Below, piece by piece: positions 42,701 to 53,882 of a stretch of 64,000 nt of DNA. A program made the translations under genes and the position numbers. Within the stretch, counting starts at the first letter, position 1; the number at the start of each line of letters is the position of its first letter. The stretch is from Populus alba (Eukaryota; Streptophyta; Magnoliopsida; Malpighiales; Salicaceae): assembly GCF_005239225.2 (NCBI RefSeq), contig NC_133294.1, positions 22,994,527 to 23,058,526 on the forward strand, read 5' to 3'. The notes under the pieces were generated by a model. It was not told the DNA's origin. It did not search any database and worked only from the letters and a program-made list of their open reading frames with translations.

Positions 42701-43722
42701 AACAGCAGGTCCATTCAAGCTGATTTCTGTTCAGAGCCCCTGTTATCTGTGTAGAAACCTGATAGATCAATTCTTTGGATAATGCAATCACATTTCTACT
42801 GCCTAATAGCAAGAGTTTATACTCAAACAAGATCTTTCACTCTTGTTTTTGTTTTTGGTTTTTTTTTTTTTTTCCTCTTCACAAAATCAAAAACCAATAT
42901 GCTTGATGCTCACCCTTTGTGAGGTTGCACTAGAAGATTCATAAACCCTTATCATGAAAGAATGTATATCAAAGGAAACAATTGCAATGAATTCATAATG
43001 TCACAAAGTATGGTTGGGACCTTTTCCTAGCTCATCATCTAAGAATTCAACACCAGCATTCTAAGTTTCTAACCAAATAAAACTTCAAACATTTTCTCTT
43101 CTTTAGCTTTTAGATAACAGACCAATTCCTTTCTTTATCTAGTTATTCTATGTATCTGGAAACTGTCAGCTTTGTGTTTGTTGTTACGTTGGTTTTGATT
43201 GTTATGACCATAACTAATTTAAACCTGAAAAAGATAGATAAAATGTTGAGAATTTCAAATTTAGCGCTTGAATCACTCTTTTTCCATCAAAGGTAGGAAT
43301 TCTCCAAAAATATAGAAGTACAAATTGATTGACCTCTAAAAATAGTAAAAAGAAAACAGAGCTTAAGAACAGGGGAAAAGCAGAGCATATTGTAAAAAGA
43401 AAACAGAGCTTAAGGACAACGGAGATCTCAATGTTTTTTCCTTTTGTTCTTTATCTTCTTTTCTTCTCTCTCTTGCAGACTTCTACGGTAATCTCTCTGT
43501 AGACCATTCTATGCTCTTTTATGCATTTGTAACATATATTTGGTACTGTTTATGCAATAAAGATTGTTAGTTCTTTATGCAGTTGACGTTTACTTTTATT
43601 AATTATTTATCCCGAGTGTCAAACAGAGAGGCTTTAAGGTTAGTCAAATATAATGAATTTTTGTTACTGTAATTGATAAGTTTCATGTCATAATGTGCAT
43701 GTTCTTGAGATATTGTGCTTCA
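42701..43722. other. Spacer between the subtilase relic and DUF2431 relic C
   Basis: Presumed subtilase 3' flank followed by AT-rich sequence. A short phrase (AAAAGAAAACAGAGCTTAAG) occurs twice, near 43,348 and 43,395. The part nearest 43,722 could be leftover DUF2431 intron 1. No gene is supported. Confidence 0.5.
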
Positions 43723-46700
43723 TACTAGTTGTTTTCATTTTTTTCCTCCTCTATTAGATGTCGTGATCCAGAAATACAAGAAAGCAAAATCAAATTTGGA
43801 ATCTTCAAAGGAGTTAGGAGCATCTACATTATATGGAGTGGATGCAACAAAAATGAAGCATCACTTAACTTTGAGGATGCAGAAGTTTGATCGGATCATA
43901 TTCAACTTTCCTCGTGCAGGTTTTTATTTAAAGGAAGACAATAACCTTATGATTGAGTAAGCTATTTTCCTTCAGCACTCATCTTACTGGTGAAGTAGTC
44001 TTCTTTATTATAATGTGATTCTTTTCTGTTCTTTGGGGCTTATAAGACATGGAAAGGTCATTTACTTGAAAATTTACATATTTGGCAATCTTACAGCCCT
44101 ACTCTAGCTTAATAGCTGTTCTATATTCTAGCTTAATAGCTGTTCTATATCTTAATAGCTTAATAGCTTATAATATTTTCAAACTTGACAGAGCCGAACT
44201 ATGAAGTTTAAGACTTAAGACTTGATGGACATGAATTATAGCTTTTTGTGCCTAAAATTTAAACACTGTTGCTATTGGTTCATTCTAGCAAGGACTGTAC
44301 TGCTGAATCTAATAAATAGAAGGGAAATTTCTTTCAAATGGTTAGATGTCATACAGAGTTAAGGAACTGACAGTGCATTAGACTTGCATGAATGTTGAAT
44401 ACGTAGCAATTGTGAATGTTATATCATGTTCCTTGGAACATGAGAGTATCCAAATCCTATGATATCTGTAATGTTTTGAATTAAAAGAGTAGGAAAAAGC
44501 AACCAAGCCCTTGGTGGTTTAGAAGTAAGTATAATTAAATGAAAGGTATTGTAGTAATTCAACAAACTTGATAAATATAAATAGAAAAAAAAAAGAGAGA
44601 GAGAGAGTTCTGAAAATTTTGAGAGAGAACCGGCAGGAGAGAAGGGAGGAAGAAGAAGAAGAAGAGAAAAGAGGGGAAAATAAGGGAAAAAGGAAGAGAT
44701 TGGGAGGAAATAAGTTTAAAGGTAATATTTAGGTTGTTAAATGTATAAATGTGTGTTATTGAAGTTTAAATTTCGGTTTTGATGAATGTTAGGGTTTTGA
44801 AAATATGTGTTTTGGGTTTAATTGATGAATTAAATTGAATGTTAGGGGTTGATTGTTGTGAGTAATGGATCGTTAAGCTGAATTTGAGAGATTATAGATA
44901 AAAATGATGATTTTGAGTTATGGTTTTGTTTAAATGGTGAATTTGTGTTAGAAATCAGGGAAAGAACAGTAGGTTTCTGTTGAAATTCTGGGTTGGAGGT
45001 TGAAGATGATGAAAATTCAATTTGGTCCCTTAATTTGCACAAATTACATTTTAGTCCCCAAACTTTGGAAAATTACACATTTGTCCCTGGAGCATATTCC
45101 GAGATTCTGAACAGAATAAAATATGAATTATGGGCAGAATTACTGTATAGTTATGAAATTTTAACACTTTTAATTTGGTCCTCCAATTTGCCAAAAATTA
45201 CTATTTGACCCTAAAATTTTGATAAAATTCCAGAATGGTCCCTGGAGCATAATGAGATTTTCTGGACAAAATTGAGGATTAATTATGGTCATAATTTCAG
45301 TATATTCATGGAGTTATGACAAATTTTAGTATGGTCCTCCAATTAGATGAAAATTACAATTTGGCCCTAAAATATGATAAAATTCATATTAGTCCCTAGC
45401 TGTAATATTAGCTTTTGCAGATTAGTTTGATGAATAATTAATGGTTATTTAGTGAATTATTACCAATTTTATTAGTTGTTTTATTATGGATTAGATTTCA
45501 GGAAAACCGTTAGATTTTGAATTTTTGAGAAAATTGACTAGTTAGTTCAAAACATATAGAGTTACAGAATACACTCTTAGTTAAGTGTATTAAATAGGTT
45601 AAATGTTCTTTCGATTCGTTCTTGAATATGTCTCCTTTGTATTCAAATAATCCTGATATTCTACCGGCGGGACATCGGTAGGATTTTCTTCGGTGTTTGC
45701 TTTTGACTTCTATTTGCTTTCGAGTTAGGTGAGTGGATAATTTTTCTTATGCATGAGAAATATTATAAATACTTGATTTGTTAATATGAATTGGATCATG
45801 CTTCTTGATAATATATATGTTGATTATTATCCTTGTTATGATAAAGCATAATCAATTATTGAATCTAAATTCTTGATATGTGCCAGTATATATTTTAAAT
45901 TGACTTCTGAATTGATAGCTCCTCATTTGATTGATATCATAAGTTGAGCTTTGAGATATAAATATGTTTGTTTGATTATGATTATGAACCTATGGTATGT
46001 CAGTCAGAATACTCATGCTAACAGGGTAGTGTTAGTCTTTGTGCGCATCGTATCTAAACCCTAGTTGGTCGGGGGAGTTACCAACCTATGTGGACTGATC
46101 ATCCCACAGTACGAAACCTCATGCTCATTGCATTCTGATTTTCTGACAAGTTTTACCATATGATCTTCTTGTTATGGCCTATTTAAGAAACCTTCCAATA
46201 AGAAACTAGAGCCATACTTGTATTTATAATTCTCATTGTTATATTACCTCGTGTGTGTATATTGAATGTTATTTACTCACTGAGTTGTTGAACTCACCCT
46301 CTCATTATTTATCTTTTCAGGCTTATAGCTTGATAGTAGGTTACTTTTGTTGAACCTTCTGAACCTGCTTTTTGGTTGTAATTTGACCATTTTCCTTTAT
46401 GTCTAGTTAGTGCTCCAAAACTATGAAATTATATTAACTCTTGTATTAAGACAATTGAATTATATTATGAAGTTAGTTTGTTGTTAATGTTGCGTTGAAC
46501 TCTGATTGAGTTGTTTAAAGGATAGGATTGTATGTAAGTTTGGGTTCACATAAGTATGAAACCTTAGAGGGGAACCTTGCCTATGTGCTAGTTATGGATC
46601 CGGGAATCAGGTCGTGACAATATCTATAGTTGTTTGGCTCAATTAATCACAAGAGAACTGGACATACTTGTTATTGTTACCTATTCTCTGGCATTATATC

Positions 46701-47122
46701 TTAGGATACATAAGGAACTTGTGGGAAGCTTCTTTGGGAATGCGAATGACATGCTAGAAGCTTATAGGGAAATTCATGTAACCCACAAAACATCACCTCC
46801 ATTCTGCCACTGGAACATTTTGGAACTTGCTCGGAGAAATGATGAGTTTAAGATGGAAGACTATCGAGGCTACAACAACAAGAGAGGAGAAGGTGCTAGT
46901 CACTCATTTGGAACATGTGGCAGAGGTTTGACGCCTTGGAGCAACTCTGTTAATGAAGTCCCAATGTCTGAGTTTGGAAGATTCCCAGAAATTTTCATGC
47001 CTGGAAATCCATATACGTCCCACGGACGTCAGAGAATTAATCAACCTTTTAGCAATGGGAGGCATCGAGAGATTGTACGCAGATATGGTCAGCACCCAGA
47101 GGGAACAAGGGGGTTTGTTTAG
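43723..47122 (+). pseudogene. DUF2431/BMT5-like gene relic C, interrupted by a solo LTR
   Basis: Exon 1 is absent; homology to relic B begins at ATACTAGTTG (43,723), the same point where relic B passes from coding into intron-like sequence. Exon 2 is 43,758-43,956. Intron 2 (43,957-46,704) contains a 2,153-bp solo LTR. Exon 3 is 46,705-47,122 and lacks about 81 codons present in relic B (28,741-28,983), a deletion between GGAGAA and ATGGAA. It keeps the ELARRN residues that relic B lost, so B and C decayed independently. No start, no cofactor loop: non-functional as a methyltransferase. Confidence 0.85.
44467..46619 (+). mobile_element. Solo LTR, 2,153 bp, with 5-bp target duplication ATATC
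   Basis: Starts TGTAATG, ends GTGACA, and is flanked by ATATC at 44,462-44,466 and 46,620-46,624. Removing it and one ATATC restores the uninterrupted sequence seen in relic B (28,480-28,500). It has no coding capacity. Internally, phrases like TTGGTCCCT...AATTTGC recur about every 150 bp (about 45,022-45,120, 45,175-45,270 and 45,330-45,400). A diverged antisense relative with an adjacent Met-tRNA primer-binding site lies at 62,781-63,150, which supports the LTR identity and strand. The superfamily (Gypsy or Copia) is not determined. Confidence 0.9.
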
Positions 47123-48335
47123 TGTTTATAGGGAGACTAGAGCACCTCTTTGAACACTTTCAAGGCTTCGTCAGAGGAATTTTGATGTCATCATCGCTAG
47201 AGACCACCTGAAATTAGTAGAGGGAATACACACATTTCATTTGAATTTAACTTTACTCAATTTGAAGGTCTGTAGCTTCATATTTATACATTTGAAGTTG
47301 CCAACTCGATTAGCTAAAACTGTAAAAAAACAAAGGCCAATCGACAAGTCACTCAATTTCTCTTCTTTAAGTCTCAACGATGTTTCATTTAGGGTATTTA
47401 ATTTGGGATTAAAAAATTTCAATTAAGCCCTAATTCCTTCGCAATTTCTTTTCATTGCACCCATAATCACTTTCAAATTTTTAATTTCAAGCAATTTCAC
47501 CACCGACAAACTCAATTATGAGCCCCTAAATTGACTTTTTTTTTTTCATTTTGATTTTTGGTTCTGAATTTTTTGTATTTTGACCTTCAATTGACTAACA
47601 AACTTTAAATTTCTTTAATTTATCCCCCGATTGGGTCACTTTCAACTCCTATATTAACACACCTCTTCTAAGTTGGTCCTTAGTTTTGGATTTCTTCAAT
47701 CAAGTCCCTAATTACCCATCAAGCTTTGATATTTATGCAATTAAGTCCCTGACCTGACCAAATTAACTCCTAAAAATTGCAACTCAACCCCCAGACTTTA
47801 ATTTCTTCTAATTAAAGCCTATATTGGCTTTAAAAATCAATTTCTTGCAATTAAGCCCTCAATAAATTCAAATAAACCCTGAAAATTTTAATTGAATCCT
47901 TAAATATCTAATTTTGAATTTTCATCATCTAATTGGATTTTCTTTGCTAATATAGCTTTTATTAGTTGAAAATACACCGTTAAAATTTTGAATCTTGTAT
48001 ATTTGATCTTCCTTAACCAGTTTATATATATATATATATAATTTGGCCTCCCAGTACTTTTTGGCCTCCCAGTTGATGAGATTATCTCTTTAACTTTTTC
48101 AAAAGAAAAGAAAGTTCTGATTTTTATAAAGGGTCTAGTGGTTGACATTTTTTAAAGAAATGTCTAATTTGTCTGCTGGAGCAACCATATAAACTTCGAC
48201 AACACTGGACAATTCTAGCCATTAATTCACAGCGTACTTAAGCTGGTTCACTGCACAATGAAAACAATACTGCAAGAGAGAGAGAGCACCCGTATATCAC
48301 AGAGATCGAGGAGTTGAAGCAGCAAGCACTTAATT
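47123..48335. other. Upstream region of NLR3, LTR-like, homologous to NLR1 upstream
   Basis: 47,157-48,010 matches 21,008-21,800 and 48,060-48,335 matches 21,840-22,113, with indels. Relative to the NLR1 copy about 1.4 kb (19,587-21,008) is missing directly after the DUF2431 3' end. It contains a TATA-like CCATATAAAC near 48,186. No gene is supported. Confidence 0.55.
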
Positions 48336-48392
48336 ATGGCGACGGTGGATCAGATGGTCTCCTTCCTCCAGCTCGAACCAGCAAATCCATAA
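48336..48392 (+). promoter_or_regulatory. Conserved upstream ORF in the NLR3 leader (18 aa)
   Basis: Encodes MATVDQMVSFLQLEPANP; compared with NLR1 it has one extra codon (GCA, Ala), so the only indel among the three copies is a multiple of three. A leader-intron donor (GAG|GTTTGTC near 48,505) and an acceptor CTCGCAG| before the NLR3 start are conserved. A 20-bp insertion lies between the ORF and that donor (near 48,427). Confidence 0.55.
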
Positions 48393-48896
48393 CTTCTTAG
48401 CAAATTAACTCTTCTAAATATAAAAAATGCAGGGGTACTGGCCAACTGGGATATTGGTGTGTACCTGAATTCTAAAAGCTATATTCGGATTGAAGATCAT
48501 ATGAGGTTTGTCTTTTTATTACACGTTGTGAATTGTAATAGATAAGCTTTCTTTCATTTTCAATTTCTACATTAATATATGAATTTAGAGTTCGTTTGAA
48601 ATTATTTATGAAAATAGACTTCTGATTTTAGATCATAATTTAAAGGCTTTTTTTATAAAAAAAAAAGGAAATAATTTTGATAAAAATACTTTGAGGGTAT
48701 ATTTGGTAAATAATCTTGAAACAAGTAACTGGTATAACATTGTTATATCTATGGTGGAATCACAGAAGATATACAGGGCTGGTACAACCAGTTACAATAA
48801 TTTTGTAACATGACCAACCTACAATAATTTAATTACTTCCTAAATTCAAAATCTGTTCTCGCAGCAAATAAGATCAAATAGAAAGGAGTAGAAAAA

Positions 48897-51677
48897 ATGG
48901 CAGAGTCAGCAGTGAGTCTTGTAATTGACAAGTTGGCTCCATTGCTAGCTCAAGGGGTGCAACTATTGAAAGGTGTTTACAAAGAAGTTGTAGATATCAA
49001 AGATGATCTGGAGGCCATCAGAGCTTTTCTGAAAGATGCAGACTCAAAGGCTGAGAGAGAAGGTGCGAGCGAAAGTGTGAAAGTATGGGTAAAGCAAGCA
49101 AGGGAAGTTGCTTATCAGATTGAAGATCTCATTGACGAATATAATATGCTTCATGTGGCACAACATCGTGGTCGGCGTGTATTCGCGGGCTTCTTAACTA
49201 AAGTCTCTTCCTTGGTTCGGAAACTGCCTCTACGCCATAAGATCGCATCAGAGATTCATGATGTTAGAGACACTCTTCAGAGAATCAAGGACAGAAGTGA
49301 AGGGTTCCGGTTCGCATCTTCAGAGCAAGGAGGCTCAAGTAACATTGTCTTGCATGATCCTCGATCAGGTTCTCTTTTCATTGAAGATTCTGAGCTTGTT
49401 GGCATTGAATCTACAAAAGATGAATTGATAAGCCTCCTGGTAAGCGGAGAATGTCAGAGGACAGTGATCGCGGTGGTTGGAATGGGAGGAGTGGGAAAAA
49501 CCACTCTTGCAAAGAAAGTATATGACAGCTACGTAGTGAAACAACACTTTCAATGCCGTGCTTTGATTACTGTGTCTCAATCATACGACAGGGTGGAACT
49601 CTTAAGGAGCACGTTAAAGAAATTATATGAAGCGAAGAAAGAGCCTTTTCCTGAGGCCATTGTCACAATGGACGATTCATCGTTGATTGATGAACTTAGA
49701 AAATATTTACAGCAAGAACGGTATTTAGTTGTATTCGATGATGTCTGGGAAATCCGCTTTTGGGGAGATGTGGAGCATGCCTTGGTGGATAACAACAAAG
49801 GTAGCAAAATACTGGTCACGACAAGAAATGAGGATGTTGCTAACTTTTGCAGGAGATCTTCATTGGTTCATGTCTATCAGATGAAATCTCTCCCTCAACG
49901 AGAAGCTTGGGAGCTCTTCTGCAAAAAGGCATTCAAGTTTGATTTTGAAGGGAATTGTCCAAAAGATTTGGAGGAATTGTCGCAAGACATTGTTAGAAGA
50001 TGCGGAGGATTGCCACTGGCAATTGTGGCTGTTGGTGGACTTCTAGCAACCAAAGACAGGGTCATTCCAGAATGGCAAAAAGTGGTCACTAGTCTCGATT
50101 CTACAATGGCGAGTGATCCTCATGTTGAGAATGTCACTAAAATTCTCTCCCTCAGTTTTCACGACCTCCCTTACGACCTCAAAGCATGTTTCTTGTATTT
50201 TGGGATGCTTCCCGAAGATTTCTCCATCAAACGTACAAGAATAATTCGGTTATGGGTGGCTCAAGGTTTTGTACAAGAAAAACGAGGATTGACATTAGAA
50301 GAAGCCGCGGAAGAGTGCTTGAATGGACTCATTCGTCGAAGTCTAGTCCAAGTAGATGAAGCTAGCATGAAAGGAATTCCCAGAACATGTCGAGTGCATG
50401 ATCTGGTACGAGACGTCATTCTTTCCAGGTCAGAAGAACTAAGTTTCGGCCATGTTTCTTGGAATTCCCCAGCTTTGAAAGGCATAGCACGACACATGTC
50501 CATAAGCAAGGGAGGAAGTGACAATTCAAATGGAAGCACCAGGTCTCAAACTCGCTCTGTCATGGTCTTCTGCGGGGCAAAGCTGCAAAAGCCAATAATT
50601 GATGCAATATTTGAAAAATGTAAGCTTTTGACCGCATTAGATTTTGAAAAGTGCCCAATAGATGAAATTCCAAAAGAGTTGGGAAATTTGCTACACCTGA
50701 AGTATTTAAGCTTAAGAGAGACACTGGTGTCAAATCTTCCAAAATCAATTGGAAAGCTGCAAAACCTGGAGTTCTTAGACTTGAGTCATTCCTCGGTGGA
50801 AAGGTTGCCAGTTGAGGTTAACAGATTCCCTAAATTGCGATATCTTTTGGGTAATCGTAGATGGGATTTGGGGCTCTTTGTACGTGGTAGCCTAGGGCAG
50901 TTAGAGCTGTTGCAAACACTCTCTATAATTGATGCAGGTGACGATCATGAACGGGAATTAATTAATGAGATTGGAATGTTGAAGCAATTAAGGAAACTGG
51001 GGATCATGAATTTGAAAAAAGAAAATGGAAGGGATCTATGCGTTGCGCTAGATAATATGCCTCACCTGCGGTCGCTTAGTGTTGCTTCAGAGGGTCGTGG
51101 GGATGCAATTCTTGACTTGCAGGCAATGTCTTCTGCTCCTCTTAACCTCCAATCTCTCTATCTTTGGGGAAAACTAGAAAGGCTGCCTGAGTGGATTTCC
51201 AGACTGCACAATCTAGCTAAATTGAAATTGATTCATACTATGTTGATGGATGGTGATTCGATTAAAGTCCTACAAGCTTTGCCCAATTTAAGATTTCTTA
51301 GTTTCTTCTATGGATACAATGGAGAGAAGATGCATTTTGAAGGAGGAGGGTTTCAGAAACTCAAGTCTCTACGTCTTGCAGGCTTGACTGAATTGAATAC
51401 AATAATAATAGACCAAGGAGCAATCCCCCTTCTTGAAAAACTGGAAATAGGTTGTTGCCAGAGTCTGAAGGAGGTGCCTTCTGGGATACAACACTTGAAA
51501 AATCTCAAACAGCTATCATTGGCAAAGATGTCAGATGAGTTCAATGAGAGATTGTCACCCAATAATGGGCAAGACTACTGGATAGTGAAACATGTACCAG
51601 TTCTCCAATACGACGGCACTTACGATCCTGATGATGAACGTTCTTATGGAGCATGGGTGAAGCACTGGTTTGGGTAG
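48897..51677 (+). CDS. CC-NB-LRR immune receptor, RPM1-like (NLR3)
   Basis: Single exon, 926 residues, full CC-NB-ARC-LRR layout as in NLR1. The EDVID motif reads EDLID here, and the conserved Trp in CRAWITVSQS is Leu (CRALITVSQS); both are conservative positions to test for function. P-loop, kinase-2, GLPL and VHD are intact. The LRR half carries its own set of substitutions, for example GNRRWDLGLFVRG where NLR1 has GNPKRVLGLLVRG. The stop codon position is shared with NLR1. It appears functional. Confidence 0.96.
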   Translation: MAESAVSLVIDKLAPLLAQGVQLLKGVYKEVVDIKDDLEAIRAFLKDADSKAEREGASESVKVWVKQAREVAYQIEDLIDEYNMLHVAQHRGRRVFAGFLTKVSSLVRKLPLRHKIASEIHDVRDTLQRIKDRSEGFRFASSEQGGSSNIVLHDPRSGSLFIEDSELVGIESTKDELISLLVSGECQRTVIAVVGMGGVGKTTLAKKVYDSYVVKQHFQCRALITVSQSYDRVELLRSTLKKLYEAKKEPFPEAIVTMDDSSLIDELRKYLQQERYLVVFDDVWEIRFWGDVEHALVDNNKGSKILVTTRNEDVANFCRRSSLVHVYQMKSLPQREAWELFCKKAFKFDFEGNCPKDLEELSQDIVRRCGGLPLAIVAVGGLLATKDRVIPEWQKVVTSLDSTMASDPHVENVTKILSLSFHDLPYDLKACFLYFGMLPEDFSIKRTRIIRLWVAQGFVQEKRGLTLEEAAEECLNGLIRRSLVQVDEASMKGIPRTCRVHDLVRDVILSRSEELSFGHVSWNSPALKGIARHMSISKGGSDNSNGSTRSQTRSVMVFCGAKLQKPIIDAIFEKCKLLTALDFEKCPIDEIPKELGNLLHLKYLSLRETLVSNLPKSIGKLQNLEFLDLSHSSVERLPVEVNRFPKLRYLLGNRRWDLGLFVRGSLGQLELLQTLSIIDAGDDHERELINEIGMLKQLRKLGIMNLKKENGRDLCVALDNMPHLRSLSVASEGRGDAILDLQAMSSAPLNLQSLYLWGKLERLPEWISRLHNLAKLKLIHTMLMDGDSIKVLQALPNLRFLSFFYGYNGEKMHFEGGGFQKLKSLRLAGLTELNTIIIDQGAIPLLEKLEIGCCQSLKEVPSGIQHLKNLKQLSLAKMSDEFNERLSPNNGQDYWIVKHVPVLQYDGTYDPDDERSYGAWVKHWFG

Positions 51678-53882
51678 CTAACCAAACTGGCTCAAGGGTT
51701 TATGATCCTACAGGTAATGCGAAGTTAAATGAAAAATTTCAATTTCATCAAGGAAAATTCTTCAATTCTTTTTACTCATTACAATTCAAATACAATAATC
51801 AGCTAGCGTTCTTCCATTCTTTGTGGTAGGTAATATCGATGATGTTCAAGTTCTACCTGTTCCCTTCACTAAGCTAACTGGTCAGCACTTTTATCTTTCA
51901 ATAGTGTTCTATATATATATTCACTCTAAACTAACTCGTTTCTTATAGCAATCCTAATACATGCATGTTCTCCATTCACCTTGTCAGCTTGGCTCCATTG
52001 ATACCATGAAAGTGCCTCGAGGAATTCTGCTTCCAAAGACGCAATAATCTTCGTGCTTTATAACTCCATTCACCGTTATTACTATTCTTAATTACTGCTG
52101 TGCTGCTTAATTTGGTTTGACTGAAATTTCCTTGTAATAATTGCTTATTAGCAAGCAGCTTGTATCCATCGTTTGATGTACTTCTCCTCAATGCTTTTGG
52201 TACGAGAAATAACCTGGCTAGGGATGCATTAATGTCAACAGGTGAGTGTCTATTTTCTATTATTAATTTTGGGCTAGTAGCATACTTGTCAATTCTAATT
52301 TTTTTTTAATATATTTAGATTGTTTTGATATATTAATGTGAAAACTAATTTTTTAAAAATAAAAAGTATTATTTAATACAACTTTTTAATGTAAGAATAC
52401 CAAACCATCTCCAAGAAAAAAAAAAAAAAGAGAGAGAGAGAGAAGTTGGTTCGGACAGATTGACGCACAGTTACAAGGTAGATGGAAAAGAGAAACGTGT
52501 TTAAAAGCGTGTTAAATATTAATTTATTTTTTTAATAACAGTATTAATGGTGAAACGTGGATGTCTCTTTTTCACCGCGGTTGTCCCCAGGCAGAACTGT
52601 AGCATTCATCGCCTGCATAAGACATTGACTTGTTACTAATCTTACGTGGTGACATGTCAAACTGACGTGCTGACGTGCTGACGTGGACATCTTGTATGGG
52701 ACAACAAGCAAGAATATCAACAAGAAATCCACACCAACCAAGTGCACGGACACCGACGATTACATCAGAGGCTCGCCGATGCTCCACGTGTGATGGTGTT
52801 GGATCTTACTCTTTGCTTTGTTGTCAGGCAGAATTAAGTCAAACATCCACGCAACAACCATATTTATCAGAACCGGCCTAGGGTTGCTAGGCAGGGTGAC
52901 ATGGAGTTTGCAAAGCTTGGGAAGTCGCTGAACTTTCTCAAGGTTAACAGGGAATCTCTTTTCATTGAATTCCTTTATACTTGTGGAAAAAGAAAAGATA
53001 CCAAGGAATTTCTCTTCATTGTCTCATTTATAGGGCACCCCCAAACCACAAGGGTTGGATTCGGGCTTGCCATATATATATATATATATATTCCACTTGA
53101 GCATACCTTGAGGAAGAGAAATTCAGAATTAATATGTCACTTGTCTTCTTTTGATCCAGTAATTTATTTTCCTTTGATTAACCACACTTCCTGTTTTTCT
53201 CCGATTTATAAACACCATGAAGTTGATTGTGGAAGACTGACTTGCAATTTATGCATATCTCCTTAATTTGAGGGGATTTATTTTCAACCAACCTGCTAGC
53301 TATATCATAAATACAAGATGAGGATTTTAATACTGGAATTGCATATATCATAAACAATTTTTTACTAATTAGTCATGAAATCGAGCATAGTAGACTACCA
53401 TTCAAAAAATAATTTGAGGATTAAAGTGTAAGAGATTTTGGTACTATGGATTACTAAAATGATTTACCTAGCTCTTTTAATATATTTTGTAATTATAATA
53501 ACGAGGGAATTTCATATGTTATGCAACAGAGAAGGTAACCTATTCGGAATTTAATCAAAATATGATGATCTAATTGATAGAATTTTGTGTTAATAAAACT
53601 AATTAAAATCGTAGCAGACGTTTTTATCTTCCTATTTAATTGGCTTCTTTGGATTGCCCAGGTAGTGATTGGCCTCCTGGTTGATGGAATTATCTCTTTG
53701 AATTTTTCAGAAGAAAAGAAAGTTGTGGTTCACATTGTTTCTCGACTTTTATTGTTGTCGTTGTTGAAAGAAAAATCTAAAATTAATTTGTTTGTTGGTA
53801 CCACCATATATATAAACTGGTCTTGGAATTGCATATCTGGAAAATGCTACCATAAATTGGTCTTGGATGTTGGAAAGGCCAA
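51678..53882. other. Spacer between NLR3 and the receptor-kinase pseudogene
   Basis: Second copy of the 34,297-37,466 spacer with rearrangements. About 52,300-52,770 (including GACGTGCTGACGTGCTGACGTGG near 52,663) has no counterpart in the first copy, and about 52,769-52,895 is inverted relative to it. A (TA)n tract lies at about 53,070-53,091. The longest open frame (52,901-53,266) has no family resemblance I recognise, and no gene is supported. Confidence 0.55.

Noticed and set aside
44990..45210. Possible gene inside the solo LTR
   Set aside because: The frame falls on the TTGGTCCCT-type repeat phrases of the LTR; no family resemblance.
21090..47426. Matching 61-codon frames at 21,090-21,275 and 47,237-47,426 on both strands
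   Set aside because: They lie in LTR-like duplicated DNA and are open on both strands because of base composition; no protein family fits.
52901..53266. 121-codon frame starting MEFAKLGKSLNFLK
   Set aside because: Includes a (TA)n microsatellite translated as Tyr-Ile repeats and duplicated spacer DNA; no domain recognised.
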